Source: an uncultured Phaeodactylibacter sp. (GTDB lineage: Bacteria > Bacteroidota > Bacteroidia > Chitinophagales > Saprospiraceae). From it: 21,513 nt of DNA. The stretch is from positions 1-21,513 of the forward strand of contig CAJXXJ010000003.1 of the NCBI GenBank assembly GCA_913062745.1, in the 5' to 3' direction. Below the pieces are notes generated by a model, which did not search any database, was not told the DNA's origin, and saw only the letters and a program-made list of their open reading frames with translations. The position numbers and the translations under genes were made by a program. Shown here one piece after another: positions 7,346-15,911 of this stretch. Position 1 is the stretch's first letter. Each line of letters opens with the position of its first letter.

Positions 7346-8653
7346 ATGAAACGATTACTACTCCTCTGTGCCTGTCTGTACTTTGCCCACAGCGGACAAG
7401 CACAAGTATTACCCTGTTTATATGACCTCGGCGTAGACCAACTGGAGCGGCAGTACCCGGGCTACCGGGACCACAGCCACCGTACGGTAAAGGAAGCAGT
7501 GCAGGCGTACCATCAGCGGCGCGACCCGGATGGTAGCCTGTTTACTATTCCGGTGGTCATACATGTGGTTTGGAAAGAAGCTGAAGAAAACATCAGTGAC
7601 GCCCGCATTGAGGCGCAAATCCGTGTGCTGAACGAAGCCTTCCGGCGTCAAAACGCGGACACCGTCAATACCCGCTCTGATTTCCAGGCGGTCGTGGGCG
7701 ATGCTGGTATTGAGTTCGTTCTGGCCGATATCATCCGGGTACAGACAGATACGCTTTTCGCACCGGAGGCATCTCTCTTCGGAGGGGTGACCCTGCCCGA
7801 CCACGTCAAGCAAACGGCCAACGGCGGCAGTGATGCCACCGACCCTGTCAATCACCTCAATATCTGGGTGTGTGCGTTGCAGCCGATCTCCATTTTCGGT
7901 ACCGAAAGCCCGGTGCTGGGTTTTGCCTACCCACCGGCCGGGCTGGATAACTGGCCGGCTGAGACGCCGATACCTGAAGAGGAGTTTGAAGGGGTCGTTG
8001 TGGACTACCGGACGGTAGGGGATAATGAGGTATACTCCATTCCTGCTGTAGGCGATTTGCCCATGCTGGGCCGCACCACAGTGCATGAAGTAGGGCACTA
8101 TCTGGGGCTTCGGCATACCTCGGGTGATGGTGCGCTGGCCGCCCTGGGGGTACCCGACTGCGATGTGGATGATGGCGTAGCAGACACGCCCAATCAGGGG
8201 CTGCAGAGTCAGTTCAACTGTGATTTTTCCCAAAATACCTGTACCGATGATGTTGCCGACCTTCCGGATATGGTAGAAAACTATATGGATTATTCCCGGG
8301 AGGATTGCCAAAACTCTTTCACCAAAGGGCAGATCGAAATCATGAGGGCCGTGCTGACGGGGCCGCGAGCAGAGCTTCCGGCAGAGGTGACCAGTAGCGC
8401 AGAAGCACAGTCCGCTACCCACGGCAGGCTCTATCCAAATCCTTCCTCCGGAGTGTTTTACCTGGAATTGGCAGAGCAGCAGCAATCTGGTTCCTGGCAG
8501 TTGTTCGACGGTTTTGGAAGGCTCATAATGCAATCGAGGTATACGGCGCCTACCATCCGGCTCGACTTGCAGGGCCATCCTGCCGGGCTTTATTTTCTGC
8601 AGGTGAAGGACGCGGCTGGACGGCAGGCATCCTGGACGCTGGTACGCAGCTGA
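7346..8653 (+). CDS. Secreted M43 (pappalysin/ulilysin-type) zinc metalloprotease with T9SS sorting domain
   Basis: The protein has 435 residues. A signal peptide (1-20, ending SGQAQ) leads into a pro-segment and a catalytic domain that starts near 'TIPVVIHVVW' (about residue 67). The metzincin zinc site 'HEVGHYLGLRH' is complete at 247-257 (His247, His251, His257, catalytic Glu248), and the Met-turn 'NYMDYS' has Met314. Several cysteines in the region between the zinc site and the Met-turn fit the disulfides of M43B proteases. Residues 362-435 form a type A T9SS C-terminal domain: 'LYPNPSSG' start, 'LFDGFGRLI' centre, and 'GLYFLQV' near the end. The enzyme is therefore expected to cross the outer membrane by the type IX system and be anchored or released at the surface. 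It probably degrades extracellular proteins. It has its own candidate promoter and no operon partner. Confidence 0.92.
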   Translation: MKRLLLLCACLYFAHSGQAQVLPCLYDLGVDQLERQYPGYRDHSHRTVKEAVQAYHQRRDPDGSLFTIPVVIHVVWKEAEENISDARIEAQIRVLNEAFRRQNADTVNTRSDFQAVVGDAGIEFVLADIIRVQTDTLFAPEASLFGGVTLPDHVKQTANGGSDATDPVNHLNIWVCALQPISIFGTESPVLGFAYPPAGLDNWPAETPIPEEEFEGVVVDYRTVGDNEVYSIPAVGDLPMLGRTTVHEVGHYLGLRHTSGDGALAALGVPDCDVDDGVADTPNQGLQSQFNCDFSQNTCTDDVADLPDMVENYMDYSREDCQNSFTKGQIEIMRAVLTGPRAELPAEVTSSAEAQSATHGRLYPNPSSGVFYLELAEQQQSGSWQLFDGFGRLIMQSRYTAPTIRLDLQGHPAGLYFLQVKDAAGRQASWTLVRS

Positions 8654-8705
8654 GCTTAAAGCCTATAAAGTTGGCAGGGATATCGGGTCGGTTTCGTTTT
8701 TTTAG

Positions 8706-8713
8706 TATCTTTA
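8706..8713 (+). promoter_or_regulatory. Candidate -7 element for the CheB/CheR/kinase gene
   Basis: TATCTTTA matches TAnnTTTG except at the last base and lies 37 bp before the ATG at 8743. This position also argues against the alternative TTG start at 8671, which would lie upstream of it. The -33 region is unclear. Confidence 0.3.
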
Positions 8714-8742
8714 TTACCATTCAATCATCAGGCCGGTTAATA

Positions 8743-11700
8743 ATGGAGGAACAAGACCCAAACAGGAAGTTCTTAACGGTAGGTGTAGGCGCTTCAGCCG
8801 GGGGGCTATCAGTCCTTAAGCAGCTTGTTTCTTCTCTGGGAGAGGCACGAGATATAGCTTTGGTTATCATACAGCACCTTGATCCACACCACAAAAGCAT
8901 GCTCACCGAGCTGTTGTCAAGAGAGACAGACTTGCAGGTAGTGGAGGTGGAAGACGGACAGCAGGTTGAGCCATCGCACATTTATGTCATTCCTCCGGAT
9001 ACTTACCTGGAAATAAACAGCGGGCGGCTACGCTTAACCAAGCCTGATGCTACGCGGGGCTTCCGCAAAGCAATTGACCATTTTTTTCGTTCCCTGGCGC
9101 GTGAATGCGGAGAGAGCTGCGCCGCAATTGTGCTCTCCGGCTCCGGCAGCGACGGTACAGCCGGGATGCGGGAAGTGAAGGCAGCCGGAGGGCTTACCCT
9201 GGCACAGGATCCATCCTCTGCCGAGCACGATAGCATGCCTGTGAGCGCCATCAAAGCAGATGTAGTAGATCAGGTAACCACTGTGGATCAAATGGCGAAG
9301 CTGCTCCGGCAATACCTGGACCATCCCTATAGCCTTGGCGGTAAGGAATCAAAGTCTATGAACGCCAACGAAAGCCTGGAAGAAATCACGGCGATACTGA
9401 AGGCTCATGAAGGCTTTAATCTGCGGCAATACAAGCCAAATACCGTGCTACGGCGCATTGCCCGCCGCATGAGCCTCACTGACTCAGCGAACTATCAGGA
9501 GTATTTGCAAAAGCTCCGAAACAGTGAGAATGAACGCCGCAACCTGACGAAAGACCTGCTCATCAATGTCACTGATTTTTTCCGGGACCAAAAGGCTTTC
9601 GATGTGCTGGAGAAGCAGGTGCTTCCCTCCATTTTGGATAAGCTGAAAAAAGAAGAAGAAATCAGGGTTTGGGTAGCCGGCTGTGCGAGCGGGGAAGAGG
9701 CCTATTCCATTGCTATTCTATTGTTGGAGGCGATTTCCAAAGCCCGCCTGTCCAACCCGATCAAAATCTTCGCCACGGATATCGATGAATACGCTATTCA
9801 GATTGCCCGTCGTGGTATATACCCGCAGAGTATTGCCGCAGAGGTACCGGAAACCTATCTGGAACGCTATTTTAGGAAAATCGATAATGGACAACAGTTC
9901 AAAGTCAGCAATCAGGTAAGGGACCTTATTTCCTTTGCGCTCCAGAACGTGGCCGAAGACCCTCCCTTCAACCATATGCACCTCATCAGCTGCCGAAATC
10001 TGCTGATTTATCTGAAGCGGGACGTTCAGGAAAAGGCACTAAGTTCTTTTTACTTTTCCCTAAAAGGGGATTCGTATCTTTTTTTGGGTAGCTCAGAAAC
10101 CCTGGGTAACAAAGCCAATTTGTTTGATACCCTTTCCAAAAAGTGGCGCATTTACCAGAAGAAGCCGGGATTTGATGACCGAAAACTGTTCCTGAAGCAT
10201 CTTTACGTGGAAGGGCGCCCGCAAATAAGAAAAAAGCTGATTGAAAAAGAAGAAGAAGAAGAAGAAGAGCTGCAACCAAAGCCTACAAAAAAATACCTCA
10301 CCCGCTCTGATATGATGCGGCGTTCGCTGGCAGAAACTTTTCTGCCCCCCGGCGTCATCGTAGACAAAGACGGGCACATTCTTTATAACCACGGCGACTG
10401 GAAAAATTACATGTCCATCAGTTCCGGAGAGCCCCGCAACGAAATTACTCAGCTGGTGCTGCCCGCTATGCGCACCCGGCTGCGTTCTGCGCTGTACAAA
10501 GTACAAAAGGAGGGAGGCTCGCTTTCTTTTCAGTGCGTAGTGCCGGTAGACGGCGAAAAGGATAAGCGGAAAATCATTCGGGTTGAAGTATCTCCGCTCG
10601 ACGGCAAAGCGTTTTCCAGCAGCGAGGTTTTTGGTATTCTCTTCTTTGATAACGAGGAAGCACTTAAATTAGAAGATGGAAATAGTGCTGGCCGGAAAGA
10701 GGAAGGGAATGTACAACAAAGCCTGGAACAAGAGCTGGCAGAAATCAAGGAGGAGCTGCAGAATACCATTGAAGAGCTCGAGACCAGTACGGAAGAATTA
10801 AAAGCCTCCCACGAAGAGGCCCTTTCGACTAATGAAGAGCTGCAATCTGCTAATGAGGAGCTGGAAGCGAGTTCTGAGGAACTGCGCTCTCTAAACGAGG
10901 AGCTTAGCACCGTAAATGCCCAGCTGAAGGATAAAATAGAGGAGCTGCAAAGCGCGCACAACGATGTGGAAAATTTCTTCGCCAGTACGCATGTACCCAC
11001 CGTCTTCCTCAACCCTGATTTGCAAATACAACGCTACACTCCCGCCGCCGAGTTGCTGCTAAAAATGGGGCCACAGGACGTCGGCCGCTCCATATTAGCT
11101 TTAGGCCGCGACCTGATAGACGATCAGTTGGTAGAAGACTGTCAGAATGTATTACAGCATTATCAGCCAATGCAGAGAACGCAGCAGTCGCAGGATGGGC
11201 GCTGGTTTTCCCGAAAGGTAACGCCCTACGCTACGGAAGACCGCCGGATAGAAGGGGTAGTGCTTGTTTTTCAGGAAGTCACCCAAATCAAGCGGCTGTC
11301 TCAACGGGCTGAGAACCGGGAGAAGCAGCAGGCCATTGTGGCCCAGCTAGGCATGCTGGCACTGAGCGGCGCCGAGCCAAAGGAGCTTATGGATCAGGCG
11401 GTGCGCCAGATTGCCTATACACTAAATGCCGACTACTGCAAAGTGCTGCAATACCGCCCGGAGCAGCCGGATTTCCTGTTGGTTTCCGGAGTAGGCTGGC
11501 AGGAAGGCGCGGTCGGTAATGTCGCTGTGGATGCCGGGCAGCACTCCCAGGCAGGTTTCACGTTGCTCAGTAATGATGCGGTTATTGTAAAAGATCTCCG
11601 TACCGAAAAGCGTTTTAGCGGCCCTGAGCTGCTGATTGAGCATCAGGTGGTCAGTGGTATCAGCTGCCTGATTAATAATAGCAACCCTCCCTTTGGCGTA

Positions 11701-13326
11701 CTGGGGGTGCATACCAAAGACAGCCGCAATTTCACGCGTGACGATGCCAATTTCCTGCTGGCCGTGGCTAATATGCTGTCTACCGCTCTGAAAATGAAAG
11801 AAAACCAGCGGGTATTGTCCGAGACCAATAAGCGGCTTGATATGGCCCGTTCCTCGGCTATGATCGGCATACACGACCACGATATTAAGAAAGATATTGT
11901 CAAATGGGACAGCATCATATACGATGTGTGGGGGCTGCCGTACGATCTGGACCCGGTTCCTGTGGAAGCTGTGGTGGAGGGGGTGTATCCGGAAGACCAG
12001 CAACACTTGCTCGCAACTATTGCGAAGGCTCAGGCCGGAGAAAACGACGGCCTGCTGATGACACAGTACCGGGTGGTCAACAAAAAAAACCATTCGGTAC
12101 ACTGGGTGGAGGTCTCTGCCAAAACGGTGTTCGAAAATGGGGAAGCGGTCCGTATGGTCGGCACCTTGCAAGATATTACGGAGCGTAAACAGTTGGAGCT
12201 TTCTCTGCATGAGGCGGTCAGTCAGCTAAGGGAGGCAAATGAGAAGAAGAACGACTTCCTGTCGATTCTCGGGCATGAGTTGCGCAACCCGCTCACCGCG
12301 CTGATGTCCGGGCTGGAGGTTCTTGAAGCACAGCCGGAGGATGGTGCTGATATCCTCCAAATTATGAAGCGCAGTGTGGATAACATGTCTAAACTGCTCG
12401 ATGACCTGCTGGACCTTAACCGGATTTCCCAAAACAAAATCGATCTGCAACCCGCAGCCGTAAACGTGGAAGAGCTGCTCAACTACACCATCGGGCTGTG
12501 TGAAAAGCTGCCCGAGTACCAAAACCGGGAAGTAGAGCTGACTATTGAGGGTGCCCCGGTGGTGCATGGAGACCCGACCCGTTTGGAGCAGGTGTTTTGC
12601 AATTTGCTAATCAACGCTATTAAGTATACAGAAGATGACGGCGCTATAGAAATAACTGCCAGAGAGAAGGAGGATCATGTGCTGGTTGAAATTAAAGATG
12701 ATGGCATCGGTATAGCACCTGAGCCGTTGAAGAAGATTTTTGACCCCTTCTTTCAGATCAAACGATTTGGCAAAGCGGCCTCTGGTTTAGGCATCGGCCT
12801 TGCACTTTCCAAACGACTGGTAGAGTTGCACGGGGGCAGCATCACTGCAAAAAGTGACGGGCCGGAAAAAGGGACATCAATAGCCGTGCGCCTGCCGGTG
12901 GCTGATGGCGTTTACAAAATAAAGGGGGGGCTGCAGAATCCGCCTGAAGGCTCAATAGCGGCGGTGCGGAAGGGGCTTAAGCTCGTACTCATTGAAGACA
13001 ACCGCGACCTGCTTGTAATGATGCCGCTGTTGCTCAACCCCCTTCAGTGCAAGCTGCAGATTGCTTCCAATGGGCTCGATGGCCTGCAAATTGCCCGCGA
13101 ATTTGAACCGGACGCTATGTTAGTGGATATCGACCTTCCTGATATTAGCGGAAATGAAGTAGCTTTACAGTTACGTAAAGAAGGCTACACCGGCATGCTG
13201 ATTGCCATTTCAGGCTATGGGCACAAAGAGGCTAAACAACGAGCCTTGCAATCCGGATTTGATTACCATCTTTCTAAGCCCGCCGAGCTTGTTGAAATTG
13301 CTGCCCTTCTTTCCGAAATCAAATGA
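8743..13326 (+). CDS. CheB-CheR-coiled coil-PAS-GAF-PAS-histidine kinase-receiver fusion protein
   Basis: From the ATG at 8743 the protein has 1527 residues; a TTG start at 8671 would add 24 residues that do not look like CheB. Domain order: CheB methylesterase (about 10-195, triad Ser18 in GASAGG, His45 in QHLDP, Asp137 in GSGSDG), CheR methyltransferase (about 215-480, SAM site GCASGEE 313-319, later 'CRNLLIYL'), a linker with seven Glu in a row, a PAS-like region, a long EEL-rich coiled coil (about 660-740), PAS, GAF ('AIVAQLGMLALSGAEP...'), PAS/PAC ('RMVGTLQDITERKQLE'), HisKA with phospho-acceptor His1178 in 'LGHELRNP', HATPase_c ('NLLINAIKYTED', 'DDGIGIAPE', 'GLGIGLALSKRLVELHGG'), and a C-terminal receiver with Asp1462 ('LVDIDLP'). 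No transmembrane segment is apparent, so it should be cytoplasmic. CheB and CheR domains fused to kinases are known in many bacteria, and their targets are mostly unknown. The free receiver directly downstream is a likely partner. Confidence 0.93.
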   Translation: MEEQDPNRKFLTVGVGASAGGLSVLKQLVSSLGEARDIALVIIQHLDPHHKSMLTELLSRETDLQVVEVEDGQQVEPSHIYVIPPDTYLEINSGRLRLTKPDATRGFRKAIDHFFRSLARECGESCAAIVLSGSGSDGTAGMREVKAAGGLTLAQDPSSAEHDSMPVSAIKADVVDQVTTVDQMAKLLRQYLDHPYSLGGKESKSMNANESLEEITAILKAHEGFNLRQYKPNTVLRRIARRMSLTDSANYQEYLQKLRNSENERRNLTKDLLINVTDFFRDQKAFDVLEKQVLPSILDKLKKEEEIRVWVAGCASGEEAYSIAILLLEAISKARLSNPIKIFATDIDEYAIQIARRGIYPQSIAAEVPETYLERYFRKIDNGQQFKVSNQVRDLISFALQNVAEDPPFNHMHLISCRNLLIYLKRDVQEKALSSFYFSLKGDSYLFLGSSETLGNKANLFDTLSKKWRIYQKKPGFDDRKLFLKHLYVEGRPQIRKKLIEKEEEEEEELQPKPTKKYLTRSDMMRRSLAETFLPPGVIVDKDGHILYNHGDWKNYMSISSGEPRNEITQLVLPAMRTRLRSALYKVQKEGGSLSFQCVVPVDGEKDKRKIIRVEVSPLDGKAFSSSEVFGILFFDNEEALKLEDGNSAGRKEEGNVQQSLEQELAEIKEELQNTIEELETSTEELKASHEEALSTNEELQSANEELEASSEELRSLNEELSTVNAQLKDKIEELQSAHNDVENFFASTHVPTVFLNPDLQIQRYTPAAELLLKMGPQDVGRSILALGRDLIDDQLVEDCQNVLQHYQPMQRTQQSQDGRWFSRKVTPYATEDRRIEGVVLVFQEVTQIKRLSQRAENREKQQAIVAQLGMLALSGAEPKELMDQAVRQIAYTLNADYCKVLQYRPEQPDFLLVSGVGWQEGAVGNVAVDAGQHSQAGFTLLSNDAVIVKDLRTEKRFSGPELLIEHQVVSGISCLINNSNPPFGVLGVHTKDSRNFTRDDANFLLAVANMLSTALKMKENQRVLSETNKRLDMARSSAMIGIHDHDIKKDIVKWDSIIYDVWGLPYDLDPVPVEAVVEGVYPEDQQHLLATIAKAQAGENDGLLMTQYRVVNKKNHSVHWVEVSAKTVFENGEAVRMVGTLQDITERKQLELSLHEAVSQLREANEKKNDFLSILGHELRNPLTALMSGLEVLEAQPEDGADILQIMKRSVDNMSKLLDDLLDLNRISQNKIDLQPAAVNVEELLNYTIGLCEKLPEYQNREVELTIEGAPVVHGDPTRLEQVFCNLLINAIKYTEDDGAIEITAREKEDHVLVEIKDDGIGIAPEPLKKIFDPFFQIKRFGKAASGLGIGLALSKRLVELHGGSITAKSDGPEKGTSIAVRLPVADGVYKIKGGLQNPPEGSIAAVRKGLKLVLIEDNRDLLVMMPLLLNPLQCKLQIASNGLDGLQIAREFEPDAMLVDIDLPDISGNEVALQLRKEGYTGMLIAISGYGHKEAKQRALQSGFDYHLSKPAELVEIAALLSEIK
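10249..10269 (+). repeat. GAA trinucleotide tract (poly-Glu linker)
   Basis: Six consecutive GAA codons followed by GAG encode seven glutamates in the linker between the CheR domain and the following PAS-like region of the large signalling protein. Length changes by slippage in whole triplets would alter only linker length. It is a short simple-sequence tract. Confidence 0.8.
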
Positions 13327-13377
13327 AGACAAACATATCTCCTGTACAACCTAAAAATGACCCGAAAGGGGAAAAAA

Positions 13378-13767
13378 ATGAAGAAAAAACAAATCCTGGT
13401 ATGCGATGACCATCAGTCCATTTTGGAACTTATGAAAAGAGGCCTTTCCAAAAGCCTGAATGTCGAGGTGCGAACAGTAAAAAGCGGAAACGCCCTCATC
13501 TCATATCTTAAAAATCCGCCAATTGAACCGGATTTGTTAATTCTGGATTTGCTCATTCCTGACCTGGAGGGAGATGACGCAATCCCGAAAATTCGTCAGG
13601 ATGAGCGCTACAAAAACTTACCAATCATTCTGATGTCCGGCGTTATTGCTAACCTCGACGTGCGGGCAGAGGTTGTGGGCGCTAACGATTACATCAAAAA
13701 GCCATTTTCAATACTGACGCTTACGGAAAAAATTAAGCCGTACCTCCTGCAAACGGAGGATCAATAA
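13378..13767 (+). CDS. Stand-alone response regulator receiver (CheY-like)
   Basis: The protein has 129 residues and consists of a single receiver domain with no output domain. Key residues are the acidic pair Asp10-Asp11 ('VCDDHQS'), phospho-acceptor Asp57 ('LLILDLLIPD'), the switch residue Ser87 ('LMSG') and Lys108 ('YIKKPF'). The ATG at 13378 was chosen because an AAAGGGG stretch (13365-13371) sits at ribosome-binding distance and the protein then begins directly at the receiver's first strand. An in-frame ATG at 13357 would add seven residues (MTRKGKK). The gene lies 51 nt after the hybrid kinase on the same strand, so it is probably co-transcribed and phosphorylated by that kinase, directly or through its attached receiver. 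It appears lower in GC than its neighbours. It converges with psuG, with only 6 nt between the stop codons. Confidence 0.9.
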   Translation: MKKKQILVCDDHQSILELMKRGLSKSLNVEVRTVKSGNALISYLKNPPIEPDLLILDLLIPDLEGDDAIPKIRQDERYKNLPIILMSGVIANLDVRAEVVGANDYIKKPFSILTLTEKIKPYLLQTEDQ

Positions 13768-13773
13768 CGGAAA

Positions 13774-14685
13774 TTAAAGAGCGTTAGCTATTGCTCCGGC
13801 CAGGCGCGCATTGTTCAGCACCAATTCAATATTGGCTTCCAGGCTGTCCCCCTGGGTTAGTTGCTCAATACGGGAAAGCAGAAAGGGTGTGAGGGCTTTT
13901 CCAACTATATCTTGCTCCTCCGCCTCCGCAATAGCCTGTTTAATGACCCGGTCCATCTCCTCCTGTGGCATGGCGAAGGCTTTGGGGATAGGATTGGCAA
14001 TGACTGCGCCTCCGTTTAGCCCCAGCTCCCACTTGGCACGCAGCACCTGAGCAATTTCCACTGCCGATTCCATACGGCAATCTACAGGTAGGCCACTTGT
14101 ACGGGTATAAAAAGCCGGCAACTCATCCGTCTGAAAGCCCAGCACCGGCACGCCCATCGTCTCCAGGTATTCCAGCGTCAGGCGCAAATCCAGAATGGAC
14201 TTGGCACCCGCACAGACCACCGCCACATCCGTCCGCCCCAGTTCCTGAAGGTCGGCGGAGATATCCATAGTGCGTTCTCCACCCCGGTGCACCCCGCCTA
14301 TGCCGCCGGTAGCAAATACGCGGATGCCCGCCAGCGCTGCGATGATCATAGTGGCGGCAACGGTAGTGGCTCCGTCCTCCTTCCGCGCCACCAGCACCGG
14401 CAGGTCCCGCCGGCTGACTTTGGACACCGCCGTCCCCTTTTTGCCCAAATATTCAATTTCTGCTTTGGAAAGCCCGGCCCGCAATTGTCCACCGATCACC
14501 GCTATGGTTGCGGGTACAGCACCGCTCTCCCGCACAGCAGCCTCTACGTGCAGTGCGGTTTCCACATTTTTCGGGTAAGGCATACCGTGGGAGATGATGG
14601 TGGATTCGAGAGCGACTACGGGTTGTCTGTTTTGCAAGGCTTTTGCAACGGCGGGGGTGAGGTGAAGATCAGGGCCGGATTTCAT
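13774..14685 (-). CDS. psuG: Pseudouridine-5'-phosphate glycosidase
   Basis: The protein has 303 residues, the usual length for PsuG, which reversibly splits pseudouridine 5'-phosphate into uracil and ribose 5-phosphate during breakdown of modified RNA. Family motifs seen are 'ALESTIISHGMPYP' (25-38), 'GTAVSKVSRRDLP' (84-96), 'FATGGIGGVHRG' (124-135), 'DISADL' (141-146, metal region) and 'CAGAKSILD' (158-166). Lys162 lies where I would expect the Schiff-base lysine (Lys166 in E. coli, from memory). The usual partner kinase PsuK is not in the window; the PfkB kinase at 4774-5658 belongs to the fructose operon instead. The gene begins 32 nt after jetD on the same strand with no visible terminator, so read-through from the Wadjet operon is possible. 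Confidence 0.95.
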   Translation of the reverse strand: MKSGPDLHLTPAVAKALQNRQPVVALESTIISHGMPYPKNVETALHVEAAVRESGAVPATIAVIGGQLRAGLSKAEIEYLGKKGTAVSKVSRRDLPVLVARKEDGATTVAATMIIAALAGIRVFATGGIGGVHRGGERTMDISADLQELGRTDVAVVCAGAKSILDLRLTLEYLETMGVPVLGFQTDELPAFYTRTSGLPVDCRMESAVEIAQVLRAKWELGLNGGAVIANPIPKAFAMPQEEMDRVIKQAIAEAEEQDIVGKALTPFLLSRIEQLTQGDSLEANIELVLNNARLAGAIANAL

Positions 14686-14717
14686 TTATCTTAGATTTTA
14701 GGGCCATTTAATCTTGG

Positions 14718-15911
14718 TTACAGCAAAGAAGCCAGTACGGCCCGGACATAAGAAAGCGGTATGTGCTCCTGCTCCAGCCGCAATTGGTGCTCATTAAGGT
14801 AGTCAAAAAATGCCTGCTCCGTTTCGGTAAGCCCGGGCAGGTACGCTACCGGGCTCTTCGGGGCATCGTGCCTGATGAATGCCGAAAAGGTGTTCAGCGT
14901 CTCCTCATCCATCAGGAAAGGCCGGACATGAGGATGGTGGGCCCTCAACCGGGAGAGGATTTGCAGCCCGTGTGCGTCAATATCTCCCCAGTAGAACAGC
15001 TCAACTTCTGATAGCCAGGCCACTTCCGATAGCGCCCCCACCCCAAAGCCACTTCCGAAAATACCAATCGTCTCCTTTGCCTGCGGGAGCGTCAGTAAAT
15101 TCATCAGGTTGGTATAGTTGGTCTTATTTTCCAAAATGATGGCCCGGCGCACTGTCAACTTCAGCTGTGCAAGTGCATCAAGGGGCAGCGCCAGATCCTG
15201 CACTCCGGAGAAATACTGATCCGCCAGAGATACATCCATCAGCCTGAGGCGGACCATCGGCTGCCGGTATTTTAGCCCGTAGCGCTGTTCAAAATGGCGC
15301 ACACCCCGAAATTGATCATTGATGCGGGACCCCGGCAGCACTTCATCCAGCAAGCTGATGAGTAGCCGTTTATGGGTTTCTATAAACTTGGTGGGGATAT
15401 CCAGGGGCAGCTCCCGGATGTAATATTGCCCCGGCCTGTGCTCCTCCATAAAGTAACGGACTACTTTTAACAGCCCATTCCATTGGGTGTGATGGCTTTC
15501 CACATCAAGGGGAGAAGCGATGCACCAGGACCGCAGCCCAGGGATTGCTCCGGCTATCATAGCGGCATCTGCCATGACCTGAGCATAAGCCTGCTCGCGC
15601 TTTAGCAGGTACAGATAATCTTCAAGGGTTGCCACATCAATACTGTGGATAAAGCGGTTGCGCCCAATGCTGCGGTAGTCGCGCTCTTCCCAGCTTAGGC
15701 TCCAGCCTTTAGGTTTGTGGGGTTGGCTGCGCTTTAGCCACTGCTCCTGTGCCGATCGTACCTGCTCAAAGTTTTCGATCCACTCCTTTGGTTTAGGCTT
15801 ACCGATACGGCTCAGGGAGCGCGGAAAGTAATCTGCCTGCTCCAATCCGGCCCGCAACACCTTTGGCCACCACTTTTTCAGCTGCTGAAGGGCTGCTTTT
15901 TCGGTAATCAT
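14718..15911 (-). CDS. jetD: Wadjet defence protein JetD (DUF3322/DUF2220, TOPRIM nuclease subunit)
   Basis: The protein has 397 residues, typical for JetD. The N-terminal part (about 1-190, with 'WPKVLRAGLEQADYFPRSL' early on) fits DUF3322, and the C-terminal part (about 200-397) fits DUF2220, a TOPRIM fold. Acidic residues expected to bind metal are present: Glu261 in 'ILENKTN' and Asp310/Asp312 in 'YWGDIDAHG'. From published work on type I Wadjet, JetD is the nuclease that cuts small closed circular DNA once the JetABC motor has reeled it in. Its start codon overlaps the jetC stop by 4 nt (ATGA), so the two are translationally coupled. It is the last jet gene and is followed 32 nt later by psuG. 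Intact acidic residues suggest an active enzyme. Confidence 0.93.
   Translation of the reverse strand: MITEKAALQQLKKWWPKVLRAGLEQADYFPRSLSRIGKPKPKEWIENFEQVRSAQEQWLKRSQPHKPKGWSLSWEERDYRSIGRNRFIHSIDVATLEDYLYLLKREQAYAQVMADAAMIAGAIPGLRSWCIASPLDVESHHTQWNGLLKVVRYFMEEHRPGQYYIRELPLDIPTKFIETHKRLLISLLDEVLPGSRINDQFRGVRHFEQRYGLKYRQPMVRLRLMDVSLADQYFSGVQDLALPLDALAQLKLTVRRAIILENKTNYTNLMNLLTLPQAKETIGIFGSGFGVGALSEVAWLSEVELFYWGDIDAHGLQILSRLRAHHPHVRPFLMDEETLNTFSAFIRHDAPKSPVAYLPGLTETEQAFFDYLNEHQLRLEQEHIPLSYVRAVLASLL

Noticed and set aside
7418..8578. Minus-strand open frame of 386 codons opposite the M43 protease
   Set aside because: The plus strand encodes a complete zinc site, Met-turn and sorting domain. The opposite frame shows no family features.
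8671..8742. TTG start extending the CheB/CheR/kinase protein by 24 residues
   Set aside because: The added residues include a hydrophobic patch foreign to CheB, and the candidate promoter lies inside this stretch. The ATG at 8743 begins right before the CheB domain.
14686..14717. Possible terminator hairpin between jetD and psuG
   Set aside because: Only a 5-bp AT-rich AGATT/AATCT pairing could be found, with no U-tract. This is too weak to call a terminator.
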